Counted from the stretch's first letter, positions 8,900 to 18,917 are shown. The stretch: DNA of 64,000 nucleotides from Thioalkalivibrio paradoxus (GCA_011390565.1 JAABSC010000001.1:1-64000), one strand, 5' to 3'. Notes: a model not told the origin generated them from the letters alone. A program made the numbers and translations.

Positions 8900-10795
8900 A
8901 TGCTGACGCCCCAGCCGATGAAGCATGTCCGGATCCTGTCCATGCGCGAGGATCTACCGCAGATCTCGCTTGCGCTGGCCGAGACCGAGAGCTTCCATCC
9001 GGATCCCCGGCAGCCGGAGGAGCAGCAGTTGGCGCCCCTGCTGGACTGCCGCTACCAGAAGGAATTCCAGCAGGCACGGTCGCGCCTGGACAAGATCCGC
9101 CAGGTCATCGAGGGGCCGGAAGCGGACCTGAGCGAGATCCGCGTGGTGGGCCTGGACGAATTGACCGAGGTCAACGCCTGGCTGGGCGAGGCCTGGGAGA
9201 GTTGCCTGAGGCACCAGGAGGCGGGTCGGGATCTGGACGAGCGGATGCGGCTGCTCGAAGAACAGCAGGCGGCGCTGGCCAACTTTGCCGAGCTTAACGT
9301 CGGCCTCGGTGCGCTGCGGGGCGAAAAGCGCTTCCTGGATTTCTACGTGGGCGTCGTGCCCAGCGAGAATGTCCGGCGCCTCGAGGGCGCGCTGGGTCTC
9401 GCGGGCCACCTGCTGTTTCAATACATGGAACGCGAGGGCGTCGCCCACGTGGTGATCGTCGGCCCGTCGGGTACGCGGGAGGCCGAGCTCGGATCGGTGC
9501 TCTCCGCGGCCGGTTTCCAGGCCATCCCCCTACCGCAGGGACTCGACGATTCTCCCGGGGCGATTCAGGCGGAATTGGACGAGCGGCGCGCGACCATCGA
9601 GGCGGAGCAGGCCGAACTTCAACAGGCCGTCGCGGCCTGTGAACTGGCGTTTCGTGATGAACTGGTCCGGGCCGAGACCGTATTGACACTGGCCGAACCC
9701 TTCGTGGCCCTGGATCCGGCGATCCGCAGCTCCGGTAGCCTGTGTGCCATCGCGGGCTGGGTGCCCGCCCGGGCACTACCCGCGCTGGAGAAGCGCCTTG
9801 CCGATTCGATGGCGCATCCGTTCAGCCTGGAGAGCCGCCGGCCCTCCGAGGAAGAACGGCCTCTGGTTCCCTCCGTGCCCGTGCGGAGCCGCCTGCTGGC
9901 TCCCTTTGCGATGCTGGTGAAGCAGTACGGCATCCCCCGGTACGGGGAGATCGATCCGACGCTGCTGTTCACGATCACGTTTCTGCTGATGTTCGGCACC
10001 ATGTTCGGCGACGTGGGACACGGCGCGGTTCTGGCGGTGCTCGCGTGGGTATTCCGCCGGAAACTCGGTCGCTTCTACGTTTTCGGCCTGTTGGCTGGCG
10101 GCTCCTCGATCCTGTTCGGTTTCCTGTTCGGGAGCGTGTTCGGCTACAAGACGCTGATCCCCGCGGTCTGGATGTCGCCGTTGTACAACCCCATCCTGAT
10201 GCTCCAGCTCGCACTGGGCTGGGGCGTGCTGTTCCTTACGCTGGCCTGTGTGCTGACAATCTACAACCGGTTCGCGGTGCGCGCGCACATGGCCGCCGTG
10301 TTCGGGCCGCACGGGGTGGTCAACCTGACCTTCTACCTGGGCCTGATCTGGGGCGCCGTATCCCTGGCCACCACGGGACAGTTCGGTCTGATCCAGGCCT
10401 TGCTGGCCGGTGGCGCGCTAGCCGCGCTCGCTGGCTACAACTGGTTCCACATGCAGGCACCCATTGGCGAAAAGATCCTGGTGGTTCTGATCGAGACCCT
10501 GGAGACCGTGCTCGGCTATCTCTCGAACACCCTCTCGTTCCTCCGGGTCGCGGCCTTCAGCATCAACCACGTGGCGCTGATGATCGCCGTCCTGACGCTG
10601 GCCGGCATGATGGGCGCGGTCGGACACGTCCTGATGGTGATCTTCGGCAACATTTTCGTGATCGTTCTCGAAGGCGTGATCGTGACCATCCAGGTCATGC
10701 GCCTGCAGTATTTCGAGGGCTTCTCGCGCTATTTCTCGGCCGACGGCCGGGAATTCGCGCCGCTGCGTCTGCGGCGCCGGGCGCCGGCAGCCTGA
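8900..10795 (+). CDS. A/V-type ATPase subunit I (a-type membrane subunit)
   Basis: Subunit I is the stator membrane subunit that carries the ion half-channels. The 631-residue product has a soluble N-terminal half with coiled-coil segments (about residues 45-250). The C-terminal half, from about 335, has roughly seven to eight membrane segments. The region TLLFTITFLLMFGTMFGDVGHG and the segment LSNTLSFLRVAAFSINH, which carries the family's essential arginine, are typical. An ATG start with GGGAG seven bases ahead supports 8900. It lies between C and the proteolipid gene. Confidence 0.9.
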   Translation: MLTPQPMKHVRILSMREDLPQISLALAETESFHPDPRQPEEQQLAPLLDCRYQKEFQQARSRLDKIRQVIEGPEADLSEIRVVGLDELTEVNAWLGEAWESCLRHQEAGRDLDERMRLLEEQQAALANFAELNVGLGALRGEKRFLDFYVGVVPSENVRRLEGALGLAGHLLFQYMEREGVAHVVIVGPSGTREAELGSVLSAAGFQAIPLPQGLDDSPGAIQAELDERRATIEAEQAELQQAVAACELAFRDELVRAETVLTLAEPFVALDPAIRSSGSLCAIAGWVPARALPALEKRLADSMAHPFSLESRRPSEEERPLVPSVPVRSRLLAPFAMLVKQYGIPRYGEIDPTLLFTITFLLMFGTMFGDVGHGAVLAVLAWVFRRKLGRFYVFGLLAGGSSILFGFLFGSVFGYKTLIPAVWMSPLYNPILMLQLALGWGVLFLTLACVLTIYNRFAVRAHMAAVFGPHGVVNLTFYLGLIWGAVSLATTGQFGLIQALLAGGALAALAGYNWFHMQAPIGEKILVVLIETLETVLGYLSNTLSFLRVAAFSINHVALMIAVLTLAGMMGAVGHVLMVIFGNIFVIVLEGVIVTIQVMRLQYFEGFSRYFSADGREFAPLRLRRRAPAA

Positions 10796-10841
10796 GGCTT
10801 TCTTCAACCCGTACCCGTTCCAACAACCCGGGAGTTCCATC

Positions 10842-11285
10842 ATGCACTGGCTCGTTGCTCTCATGACCTTCGCCATCGTCGGCCTGATCGCCGTCGGCTT
10901 CTATCTGGAATTTCGGCCCGCCCTGGCGCCGCGTCTCCGTACCCTGTTCAAGCCCGCCCTTGCGGTCCAGATGACCGTTTTCGTCGGCGCGATGTTCGGG
11001 CTGCTCGCGCTCGGCATCGGGGACGCGATGGCGGCGGACCCGGTCGCCGGGGTCGCCGCCGAGGTCAGCGTGGGCCTCGGACTTGCCATCATCGGGGTCG
11101 GTATCCCGACCGCGCTCTCGACCATCGGGGCGGGCATCGCCGTGGGGCCGATCGGTTCCGCCGCGCTCGCCGCGATCACCGAGAAGCCGGAAATGCTGGG
11201 CCGCAGCCTGATCTACATCGGTCTTGCCGAGGGGATCGCCATCTACGGTCTGGTGGTCAGTATCCTGCTGCTCAACCGGATCTGA
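10842..11285 (+). CDS. A/V-type ATPase subunit K (proteolipid)
   Basis: Subunit K forms the ion-carrying rotor ring. The 147-residue product has four hydrophobic segments, about 3-21, 43-62, 73-103 and 117-143. The second hairpin is typical (GAGIAVGPIGSAALAAITEKPE, then IGLAEGIAIYG) and places the ion-binding glutamate at E130. The first hairpin has no membrane carboxylate in the equivalent place, so one charge per four helices is expected, as in many V-type rings. The segment near GDAMAADP could look like a signal-peptidase site. Ion choice (proton or sodium) cannot be read safely from these residues. Confidence 0.9.
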   Translation: MHWLVALMTFAIVGLIAVGFYLEFRPALAPRLRTLFKPALAVQMTVFVGAMFGLLALGIGDAMAADPVAGVAAEVSVGLGLAIIGVGIPTALSTIGAGIAVGPIGSAALAAITEKPEMLGRSLIYIGLAEGIAIYGLVVSILLLNRI

Positions 11286-11297
11286 GGGCGCACCGCC

Positions 11298-11657
11298 GTG
11301 ACCGCGGAGGCATCCCAGGGCCGTGTGACCCGCCTGCTGTTCATGGGTGGGCACAGTCTCGCCGACGGCTTCCGGCTGATCGGCTTCGAGATCGTGGCCG
11401 ATCCCGACGCCGCGCAGGTGAACCGCGTGCTGCGCGATCTGCACCGGGGTCGGGAGAGTGCTTTCGTGATCGTGGACGACGAGATCATGGAGTGGGACGT
11501 ACCGATGCTCTCGCAGCTCCGCCGGGAAGGCGGGCGCATCATCGTGATTTCTCTGCCCCCCCTCGAGACGTACCCGCCGAAGCTCACCAGCGACGTGGCG
11601 GCGCGACTGCAGAAACTGTTCGGGGCCGGCAGCCTATCCACCGGGGAAACGACGTGA
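11298..11657 (+). CDS. A/V-type ATPase subunit F
   Basis: Subunit F is a small central-shaft protein that sits with D in the rotor. The 119-residue product has the family landmarks ADGFRLIGFEIV near 23-34, AFVIVDDEIMEW near 55-66 and a hydrophobic strand IIVISLPP before the C-terminal helix. It starts at GTG 11298, twelve bases after the K gene, and its stop codon overlaps the start of subunit E in a GTGA. Confidence 0.85.
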   Translation: MTAEASQGRVTRLLFMGGHSLADGFRLIGFEIVADPDAAQVNRVLRDLHRGRESAFVIVDDEIMEWDVPMLSQLRREGGRIIVISLPPLETYPPKLTSDVAARLQKLFGAGSLSTGETT

Positions 11658-12292
11658 ATCAGGTAATGGAACTGGAGCAGGCGATTCTGGCGCGGGCGCA
11701 ACAGCTCGCGGACCAGTTCGCCGAGCAGGCCCGGCGAACCCGGGAAACCCTGCTGCGCGAGGCGGGCGAACGACGGCGTCAGCGCGAGCAGCGTGAGGAA
11801 GCGCTCGCGCGGGCCCTGGGGGACCGTCGCTACCAGCAACGGATCCAGGCCGCCGAGCTGAAACTGCAGAGCAACCTCGACCGTGTACGCTGGAATCTGG
11901 TGCGCGGCGTCGAGGGCCGTCTCGAGGAACGGATGCGAGCCCTGATCGCGGACGAACCGGCGTACCTGAAATATCTTCTGGGCCTGTTGCGTGAGGGGCT
12001 CGATCAGATGCAGGACGCGAATCTCACCGTACGTGCGAACGCCGCGGACCGCGAGCGGTTGGCGGCGGTCTGGGATGAGGTTCGCGGTGAAGCGCCCGGT
12101 CGTGACCTTCGGCTCGATGACGCGCCGATCGAGACGCTCGGGGGCGTGCTTCTGCTGAGCGAGGACGGCCGGGTGCGCGTCGACAACACCTACGACGGGC
12201 GCCTGTCCCGCCTGCGCACACGGCTGCAGCAGGTGATTCTGGAACGATTGCTCCCGGCTTCCCAGGAACCGGGCAACCCCTCCACGGGATGA
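11654..12292 (+). CDS. A/V-type ATPase subunit E (peripheral stalk)
   Basis: Subunit E pairs with G/H in the stator stalk. The product (212 residues from GTG 11654) starts with a long charged coiled coil, MNQVMELEQAILARAQQLADQ to about residue 110. The C-terminal alpha/beta domain contains GGVLLLSEDGRVRVDNTYDGRLSRLR, the family's conserved end. The frame is open for 54 codons upstream inside subunit F, but the GTGA overlap with the F stop marks the real start. An ATG four codons in is an alternative. It is four bases from the subunit A start. Confidence 0.87.
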   Translation: MNQVMELEQAILARAQQLADQFAEQARRTRETLLREAGERRRQREQREEALARALGDRRYQQRIQAAELKLQSNLDRVRWNLVRGVEGRLEERMRALIADEPAYLKYLLGLLREGLDQMQDANLTVRANAADRERLAAVWDEVRGEAPGRDLRLDDAPIETLGGVLLLSEDGRVRVDNTYDGRLSRLRTRLQQVILERLLPASQEPGNPSTG

Positions 12293-12296
12293 CATC

Positions 12297-14096
12297 ATGA
12301 GTGAGACCCAACGCGTCGGGACCGTACGGGACATCAACGGCCCCATCGTCACCATCGAGCTGCCCGGCATCCGCCACGGAGAACAGGTCAAGATCGGCGA
12401 TCTCGGGCTGTTCGGCGAAGTGATTTCGCTCAACGGCGACCGGGCCGTGGTGCAGACCTACGAATCCACGGACGGCGTCCGCCCCGGCGAGCCCGCCGAG
12501 GGGCTGGGGTGGCCGCTGTCGGTGGAACTCGGTCCGGGCCTGATGGGAGGCATCTTCGACGGGGTGCAGCGCCCTCTGGAGAAGATTGCGCTGCTGTCCG
12601 GGGACTACATCCGTCGCGGCATCGACGTCGCGGCACTGGATCGCGAGCGCGAATGGGCGTTCGAACCCAATCGGGACCTCGAGGTCGGTCAGACCGTCGA
12701 GCCGGGCGCCGTTCTGGGAAGCGTGCAGGAGACGGAAACCGTGCTCCACCGCATCCTGGTGCCGCCGGGCGTGCACGGCGAACTCGAGGAACTGGCTCCC
12801 GCGGGGAACCACACCATCGAGGCGACCATTGCGCGGGTCCGTACGCGGGATGGCCGCACCCGGCGTCTGCAGATGTATCACCGGTGGCCGGTGCGGACGC
12901 CACGCCCCTACCTCCGCCGCGACGACGGGGTCGCCCCGCTGATCACCGGTCAGCGCGTGATCGATACCTTCTTCCCGCAGCTGAAGGGCGGCAAGGGTGC
13001 GGTTCCGGGGCCGTTCGGGGCCGGCAAGACCGTGGTGCAGCAGCAGATCGCACGCTGGTCGAATGCCGACATCGTCATCTACGTGGGTTGCGGCGAGCGC
13101 GGCAACGAACTGGTGGACGTGCTCGAGACCTTCCCGAAGCTGGATGACCCGTACACCGGGCGCAAGCTGATGGAGCGCACGCTGCTGGTCGCGAACACCT
13201 CGAACATGCCGGTGGTGGCACGTGAGGCCTCGGTCTACGTCGGCATCACCATGGCCGAGTATTACCGCGATATGGGCTACGACGTGGTGATGCTGGCGGA
13301 CTCCACCAGCCGCTGGGCCGAAGCCCTGCGCGAGGTATCGGGTCGACTCGGCCAGATGCCGGTGGAGGAAGGTTATCCCGCCTACCTGGCCTCGCGCCTG
13401 GCGGCCGTCTACGAGCGTGCCGGCCGGGTCGAGACCCACGGCGCGGGCTCCGGCTCGGTGACGCTGATCGGTGCGGTGTCGCCGCCCGGCGGCGACTTCT
13501 CCGAGCCGGTGACCAGCCACACCAAGGACATCATCGAGACCTTCTGGGCCCTGTCCAAGGAACTCGCGGATGCACGGCACTACCCGTCCATCGACTGGGT
13601 GACGAGCTTCTCCGGGCACGTGCATACCGCCGCGCACTGGTGGCACGAGAACATCGATGCCTCCTGGGAGGAGCGCCGGCGCGAGGCGCTTGCGCTGCTC
13701 GCCCGTGATGCGGAACTCTCGCGCATCGTGAACCTGGTGGGTCCGGAAGCCCTGTCTTCCTCGCAGCGCTGGGATCTCGAGGGCGCGGCACTGATCAAGG
13801 AAGGCGTGCTGCAGCAGAGTGCGCTGGACGACGTCGACACGTTCTGCTCGCCGGAAAAGCAGTTCGCGCTGCTCGACCTGGTGCTGATGATCTATGACCT
13901 CGGCGCCGAACTGGTGACCCGCGGGGTTCCGGTACAGGAAATGCAGCGGTTGCCGCTGCTGTCCCGCACGCGCCGGATCAAGAGCCTGTATTCCAGCGAA
14001 CAGCTCGACGAGATCGAGGCCTTCCGGACCGAGGTCGAGCAGACCCTGGAAAATCTGCGGCTGGAATACGAGAAACACGAGGAGCAGGCGGGATGA
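12297..14096 (+). CDS. A/V-type ATPase catalytic subunit A
   Basis: Subunit A carries the catalytic nucleotide sites of the A3B3 head. The 599-residue product has the beta-barrel start (VGTVRDINGPIVTIELPG), the A-type non-homologous insertion between about 110 and 200, and the P-loop GPFGAGKTV at 238-246. Conserved segments VGCGERGNELVDVL and MLADSTSRWAEALREVSGR follow. The long insertion and the GPFGAGKT form separate it from F-type beta. The stop overlaps the next start in an ATGA. Confidence 0.97.
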   Translation: MSETQRVGTVRDINGPIVTIELPGIRHGEQVKIGDLGLFGEVISLNGDRAVVQTYESTDGVRPGEPAEGLGWPLSVELGPGLMGGIFDGVQRPLEKIALLSGDYIRRGIDVAALDREREWAFEPNRDLEVGQTVEPGAVLGSVQETETVLHRILVPPGVHGELEELAPAGNHTIEATIARVRTRDGRTRRLQMYHRWPVRTPRPYLRRDDGVAPLITGQRVIDTFFPQLKGGKGAVPGPFGAGKTVVQQQIARWSNADIVIYVGCGERGNELVDVLETFPKLDDPYTGRKLMERTLLVANTSNMPVVAREASVYVGITMAEYYRDMGYDVVMLADSTSRWAEALREVSGRLGQMPVEEGYPAYLASRLAAVYERAGRVETHGAGSGSVTLIGAVSPPGGDFSEPVTSHTKDIIETFWALSKELADARHYPSIDWVTSFSGHVHTAAHWWHENIDASWEERRREALALLARDAELSRIVNLVGPEALSSSQRWDLEGAALIKEGVLQQSALDDVDTFCSPEKQFALLDLVLMIYDLGAELVTRGVPVQEMQRLPLLSRTRRIKSLYSSEQLDEIEAFRTEVEQTLENLRLEYEKHEEQAG

Positions 14097-15589
14097 GCAT
14101 CAAGGAATACCGTACCGCGGTCGAGGCCCGGGGCGGCCTGCTGGTGATGAAACAGACGCCCGGTGTCGCCTTCGGTGACCGCGTGCGTATCGAGGACCAC
14201 GCCGGCGGCATCCGCAACGGGCAGGTGATCCGCGCCTCCGACGAGGATGTGCTGATCCTGGTGTTCGAGGGGGTCGAGGATCTCGATCTCGAGAACACCT
14301 GGGTACGCTTCCTCGACGCCCCGGTGGAGATGGCGCTGTCGCCGGAACTGCTCGGGCGTGAGTTCAATGGCCTCGGCGAACCACGCGATGGCCGACCCCC
14401 GATTCTTTCGAGTCTGCGCCGGGCGGTCGGAGGCTCCGCGATCAATCCGGCGGCACGCACCTACCCGCGCGAGTTCATCCAGACCGGCATTTCCACCATC
14501 GACGGCCTGAACTCGCTGGTGCGCGGGCAGAAGCTGCCGATTTTCACGGGTTCCGGTCTTCCCCATAACCGGCTCGCAGCGCAGATCGTGCGTCAGGCGC
14601 GGCTGAAGAACGAGGACGCGGCGTTCTCGATCGTGTTCGCGGCGATGGGCGTGTCCTACGCCGATGCGAAGTTCTTCCGCGACGAGTTTGCGTCGTCGGG
14701 CGTGCTGCGCAACGTGGTGATGTTCGTCAACCTCGCCGACGATCCGCCGGTGGAGCGACTGACACTGCCGCGCACCGCGCTGACCGCGGCGGAGTACCTC
14801 GCCTACGACCTCGACCGCCATGTGCTGGTCGTGATGACGGACATGACCTACTACGCCGAGGCATTGCGCGAGGTGGCCACCGCGAAGGGCGACGTGCCGG
14901 CACGCAAGGGCTACCCGGGCTATCTGTACTCGGACCTCGCGGAGATCTACGAGCGCTGCGGCCGTATCCATGAACGCCATGGCTCGATCACGATGATGCC
15001 GGTAGTGTCGATGCCTTCGGACGACATCACCCACCCGATTCCCGACCTGACGGGTTATATCACCGAGGGGCAGATCGTGCTGTCGCGCGAGTTGAACAGC
15101 CAGGGCATCTACCCGCCCGTGCACATCTCGCCCAGCCTGTCGCGCCTGATGAAGGACGGCATTGGCAAGGACGACACCCGCGAGGATCACCCCCGGGTCG
15201 CCGCCCAGCTCTACGCGCTCTACTCGCGCGCGCTGGAGACCCGCAACCTCGCGTCGATCATCGGCGCCGACGAGCTCTCCACGCACGACCGGCGTTACCT
15301 GACCTTCGCCGACGCGTTCGACCGACGTTTCGTCGGCCAGGGCGAAAACGAGGATCGCAGCATCGAGGCGACGCTGGACCTGGCCTGGGAACTGATTTCG
15401 ATCTTCCCGAAGGATGTGCTGACGCGCGTGAGCGAGGCCGACATCGCCAAGTACTACCGCGAACTCGACGAGAGTCAGGCCGGCTCGGCCGGGGGCGGGC
15501 CGGCGAGCGGTGTGACCACCGCAGTGCAGTCGCATTCGCGCCGCCGCCGGCGCAGTGCGTCCGGCGCGCAGCCAGCGGGAGCCGCGTGA
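14093..15589 (+). CDS. A/V-type ATPase regulatory subunit B
   Basis: Subunit B alternates with A in the head and has a degenerate nucleotide site. The 498-residue protein has no P-loop; the equivalent segment reads FTGSGLPHNRLAAQI. It has the family stretches GISTIDGLNSLVRGQKLPIF, MTDMTYYAEALREV and SMPSDDITHPIPDLTGYITEGQI. Its C-terminal tail is extended by a Gly/Ala/Arg-rich end of about 30 residues that looks disordered. It overlaps subunit A by four bases. Confidence 0.96.
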   Translation: MSIKEYRTAVEARGGLLVMKQTPGVAFGDRVRIEDHAGGIRNGQVIRASDEDVLILVFEGVEDLDLENTWVRFLDAPVEMALSPELLGREFNGLGEPRDGRPPILSSLRRAVGGSAINPAARTYPREFIQTGISTIDGLNSLVRGQKLPIFTGSGLPHNRLAAQIVRQARLKNEDAAFSIVFAAMGVSYADAKFFRDEFASSGVLRNVVMFVNLADDPPVERLTLPRTALTAAEYLAYDLDRHVLVVMTDMTYYAEALREVATAKGDVPARKGYPGYLYSDLAEIYERCGRIHERHGSITMMPVVSMPSDDITHPIPDLTGYITEGQIVLSRELNSQGIYPPVHISPSLSRLMKDGIGKDDTREDHPRVAAQLYALYSRALETRNLASIIGADELSTHDRRYLTFADAFDRRFVGQGENEDRSIEATLDLAWELISIFPKDVLTRVSEADIAKYYRELDESQAGSAGGGPASGVTTAVQSHSRRRRRSASGAQPAGAA

Positions 15590-15599
15590 GCACGCAGCG

Positions 15600-16226
15600 A
15601 TGAGCCAGCAACTGATCAAGGTTCCGCCGACCAAGAACACCCTGCTGCGGCTGAAGCGGCAGGTGACCTTTCTGGAAGCTGGCCATGACCTTCTGGAGCG
15701 CAAGCGTGATCTGCTCACCCGGCTGGTGTACGAGCGGATCGGCCAGTATCGGCGCCTGCGCGAGGAAGTCGAGGCGGCGCTGGAGGAGGCCTACCGCTGT
15801 CTGAGCGTGGCGCACATGCGCATGGGCGGGCGTGGCATTCACCAGGCGGCGCTGGGCGTCGAGCCCGCGCTGACCGTGAACATCCTCCCGCGACGCAGCC
15901 TGGGCATCGAGTATCCGTCCGTTCGGGCCGAACGGATCCACCTGAAACCGCTCGGCCTGCTCGGCACCGACATCAGTTTCGACACCAGCCGTCAGAAGCT
16001 TGCCGACGCCGCTGTGCTTCTGGCCCAGTTGGGCGAGGTGGAGATCGCGCTGCACCGCCTGATGGAGGAACAGCGCAAGGCGCAGAAGCTCGTGAATGCG
16101 CTGAAGTACAACATCATTCCGCGCTACGAGCGCACGATCCGGTTCATCCAGTCGTCGCTGGAGGAAGAGGAGCGCAACGGGCTGTTCCAGGTGAAGCTCC
16201 TGCGCGAGCGCGCCGAAAAGCGCTGA
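15600..16226 (+). CDS. A/V-type ATPase subunit D (central shaft)
   Basis: Subunit D forms the rotating central shaft. The 208-residue product is a long two-helix coiled coil: KVPPTKNTLLRLKRQVTFLEAGHDLLERKRDLL at about 6-38 and RTIRFIQSSLEEEERNGLFQVKLLRER near the end. Both ends match the family. The frame is open 15 codons upstream, but the ATG at 15600 fits the family start. It closes the operon. The gene order here is G/H-C-I-K-F-E-A-B-D. Confidence 0.92.
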   Translation: MSQQLIKVPPTKNTLLRLKRQVTFLEAGHDLLERKRDLLTRLVYERIGQYRRLREEVEAALEEAYRCLSVAHMRMGGRGIHQAALGVEPALTVNILPRRSLGIEYPSVRAERIHLKPLGLLGTDISFDTSRQKLADAAVLLAQLGEVEIALHRLMEEQRKAQKLVNALKYNIIPRYERTIRFIQSSLEEEERNGLFQVKLLRERAEKR

Positions 16227-16267
16227 CTCCTGAGTCGTCGCTTCCCATACCCCCCGTCCCTCACCCC

Positions 16268-16343
16268 CGGGCCCCCTCCCCAGCCCTCCCCCACAAGTGG
16301 TGGAGGGAGTTTTCGGCCATTCCCCGGCCGCGGGAGGGGGCCG
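16268..16343. repeat. GC-rich nested palindrome downstream of the A/V-ATPase operon
   Basis: GGCCCCCTCCC near 16269 pairs with GGGAGGGGGCC near 16332. Inside it CCCTCCCCCAC pairs with GTGGTGGAGGG. It is a likely transcript end or stabilising hairpin between the ATPase operon and mnmG, and resembles the hairpins around atpD. Confidence 0.55.
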
Positions 16344-16420
16344 ACGGGGCAGGGGAATTCAACGCGTTAGCCCATTCCTGCTAGAATCCGCGCCCGGACG
16401 ACGACGGATCCTGCAGGACC

Positions 16421-18295
16421 ATGAGCAACCTCTACGACGTGATCGTGATCGGCGGCGGGCACGCCGGGACCGAGGCGGCCCTGGCGGCGGCGCGCAGCGG
16501 TGCGCGCACGTTGCTGCTGACCCACAACATCGAGACCATCGGTCAGATGAGCTGCAATCCGGCGATTGGCGGGATCGGCAAGGGCCACCTGGTGCGCGAG
16601 ATCGACGCGCTGGGCGGCGCGATGGCCGAGGCCGCGGACCGGGCCGGCATTCACTTCCGGGTGCTCAACCGGCGCAAGGGCCCGGCCGTGCGTGCGACCC
16701 GCGCCCAGGCCGACCGTCAGTTGTACCGCCGCGCCATCCGACGGATCGTCGAAAGCCAGCCCAACCTCAGCATCTTCCAGCAGCCCGCCGCCGATATCCG
16801 GATGCACGGCGACCGCGTCACCGCCGTGGTGACCGAGGCGGGCCTGGAATTCGGGGCGGGGGCCGTGGTCCTGACCGTCGGCACCTTCCTCAACGGCCGC
16901 ATCCACATCGGCCCGGAACAGCATGCGGGTGGACGCGCGGGCGATCCGCCCAGCCTGAAGCTGGCGGCGCGCCTGCGGGAGATGGCGTTCGCGGTCGGTC
17001 GGCTGAAGACCGGCACTCCGCCGCGGATCGACGGGCGCACCGTGGACTTCTCGGTGCTGGAACCGCAGCCGGGCGATGACCCGCGCCCGGTGTTCTCCTT
17101 CCTGGGCCGCCACGAGCACCACCCGGCCCAGCGGCTCTGCCACATCGCCCGCACCAACGAGCAGACCCACGACCTGATCCGCGCGAACCTTCATCAGGCG
17201 CCGATGTACACCGGGCAGATCGAAGGCACCGGCCCGCGCTACTGCCCGTCGATCGAGGACAAGGTCGTGCGGTTCGCGGACAAGAACAGCCACCAGGTCT
17301 TCATCGAGCCCGAGGGTCTCGATACCGAGGAGCTGTACCCGAACGGGATCTCCACCAGCCTGCCCTACGCGGTGCAGGTGCAGGTGGTCCAGAGCCTGCC
17401 GGGGTTCGCCGAAGCCCACGTGACGCGGCCCGGCTATGCGATCGAGTACGACTACTTCGACCCACGGGGCCTGCTGCCGTCGCTGGCGACGCGCGAGGTC
17501 GGCAACCTGTTCTTCGCCGGCCAGATCAACGGCACCACGGGCTACGAGGAGGCGGCCGCGCAGGGCCTCGTGGCAGGCCTGAACGCCGCCCGCCGGACGC
17601 GGGACGAAGCGCCCTGGACGCCCGGCCGCGCCGACGGGTACATCGGTGTTCTGATCGACGACCTCGTCACCCGCGGCACCAACGAGCCCTATCGCATGTT
17701 CACCTCGCGCGCCGAGTACCGCCTGCTGCTGCGCGAGGACAACGCCGATCTGCGTCTGACCCCGCGCGGTCGCGAGCTGGGGCTGGTCGACGACCGGCGC
17801 TGGGAGGCCTTCAACGAGCGGGCACGGGCGATCGAGTCCGAACAGACCCGTCTCGCTTCGATGCGCATCGATCGCGCGCGCCGGGAAGACGCGGAACTTG
17901 CCGCGTATCTCGGCGGCACGCCGGACCCCGATGCCACCGTGCTGGATCTGCTGCGCCGCCCGCAGGTGGACTACGCCGGCCTGTTCGCGCGCTTGCCCGA
18001 ACTCGCGCTCGACCTTCCGGACTCGGTGGCCGAGCAGGTCGAGATCCAGGCCAAGTACGCGGGCTACATCGAGCGCCAGATGCAGGAGATCCGGCGCCAG
18101 GGTCACCACGAAGCGACCGCGCTGCCGGGCGATCTCGACTACGATCGCGTGCACGGGCTGTCCACCGAAATCCGCCAGAAGCTGAGTACCTTCCGGCCTC
18201 ACACCCTTGGGCAGGCCCAGCGCATTCCCGGCATCACCCCGGCCGCGCTGTCCGCGCTGGCGATCCACCTCAAGCAACGCGCGGCCAGTGCCTGA
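16421..18295 (+). CDS. mnmG: tRNA uridine-5-carboxymethylaminomethyl(34) synthesis enzyme MnmG
   Basis: MnmG (GidA) is the FAD-dependent partner of MnmE in wobble-uridine modification. The 624-residue product has the dinucleotide-binding start [19 protein letters not shown] at about 8-26, and the conserved segments [24 protein letters not shown] and [14 protein letters not shown]. The C-terminal helical domain ends [17 protein letters not shown]. Length and motifs are normal. The stop lies inside the start region of rsmG, with an eight-base overlap. Confidence 0.97.
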   Translation: MSNLYDVIVIGGGHAGTEAALAAARSGARTLLLTHNIETIGQMSCNPAIGGIGKGHLVREIDALGGAMAEAADRAGIHFRVLNRRKGPAVRATRAQADRQLYRRAIRRIVESQPNLSIFQQPAADIRMHGDRVTAVVTEAGLEFGAGAVVLTVGTFLNGRIHIGPEQHAGGRAGDPPSLKLAARLREMAFAVGRLKTGTPPRIDGRTVDFSVLEPQPGDDPRPVFSFLGRHEHHPAQRLCHIARTNEQTHDLIRANLHQAPMYTGQIEGTGPRYCPSIEDKVVRFADKNSHQVFIEPEGLDTEELYPNGISTSLPYAVQVQVVQSLPGFAEAHVTRPGYAIEYDYFDPRGLLPSLATREVGNLFFAGQINGTTGYEEAAAQGLVAGLNAARRTRDEAPWTPGRADGYIGVLIDDLVTRGTNEPYRMFTSRAEYRLLLREDNADLRLTPRGRELGLVDDRRWEAFNERARAIESEQTRLASMRIDRARREDAELAAYLGGTPDPDATVLDLLRRPQVDYAGLFARLPELALDLPDSVAEQVEIQAKYAGYIERQMQEIRRQGHHEATALPGDLDYDRVHGLSTEIRQKLSTFRPHTLGQAQRIPGITPAALSALAIHLKQRAASA

Positions 18296-18917
18296 GAATC
18301 CCGGGGCCGCGGCATGGGCCGCGGTCTGTGCCGAACGGGGTCTGGAGCCCGCCCTGGTTCCCGGCGTGGTGCGCTACCTGGAGCTGCTCGAGCGCTGGAA
18401 CCGTGTCCACAACCTGACGGCCGTGACCGGAGCCGAGGCGCGGGTCGAGCGCCACGTGCTCGACAGTCTGAGCGTGCTGCCGTGGATGCGGGGCGACCGG
18501 GTCCTCGACGTCGGCAGCGGCGCGGGTCTGCCGGGGCTGATCCTGGCGTTGGCCGATCCCGCGCGGGAGTACGTGTTGCTCGATGCCGCGGCCAAGCGTG
18601 TCCATTTCCTGCGCGCGGCGATCGCCGAACTCGCGCTGGAGCACGTGAGCGCGGTGCACGCCCGCGTCGAGACCCTGCGCCCCGACCCCGGTTTTGCTAC
18701 CGTGGTGTCGCGGGCCTTCGCCGCGCCGCCCGAGTTCGTGCGCCGGGCCGGTCACTGCGTTGCTCCGGGGGGGCGAATGGTGGCGATGCTGGGTCAGTCC
18801 GAGGCGGCACGGCAGCCTTTGCCCGAGGGGTGGTTCTACCGCAGTGTCGACCCGGTTAGCATTCGTGGATCGAGTGCCCGCCGGCACATCGCCGTGATCG
18901 AGAGAGGAAGCGCGTGA
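18288..18917 (+). CDS. rsmG: 16S rRNA (guanine(527)-N7)-methyltransferase RsmG
   Basis: RsmG (GidB) methylates G527 of 16S rRNA with S-adenosylmethionine. The 209-residue product has the family core [11 protein letters not shown] near 38-48, [12 protein letters not shown], and the SAM-binding loop [13 protein letters not shown] at about 72-84. The start is taken as GTG 18288, eight bases inside mnmG, because the conserved domain begins soon after; the frame is open further upstream. The stop overlaps the parA start (GTGA). It is the usual mnmG-rsmG-parA-parB series. Confidence 0.93.
   Translation: MPENPGAAAWAAVCAERGLEPALVPGVVRYLELLERWNRVHNLTAVTGAEARVERHVLDSLSVLPWMRGDRVLDVGSGAGLPGLILALADPAREYVLLDAAAKRVHFLRAAIAELALEHVSAVHARVETLRPDPGFATVVSRAFAAPPEFVRRAGHCVAPGGRMVAMLGQSEAARQPLPEGWFYRSVDPVSIRGSSARRHIAVIERGSA

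Noticed and set aside
12024..14078. A 684-codon open frame opposite the A/V-ATPase A subunit
   Set aside because: Same reason: it is antisense to a clearly coding gene with perfect family motifs, and low in plausible protein features.
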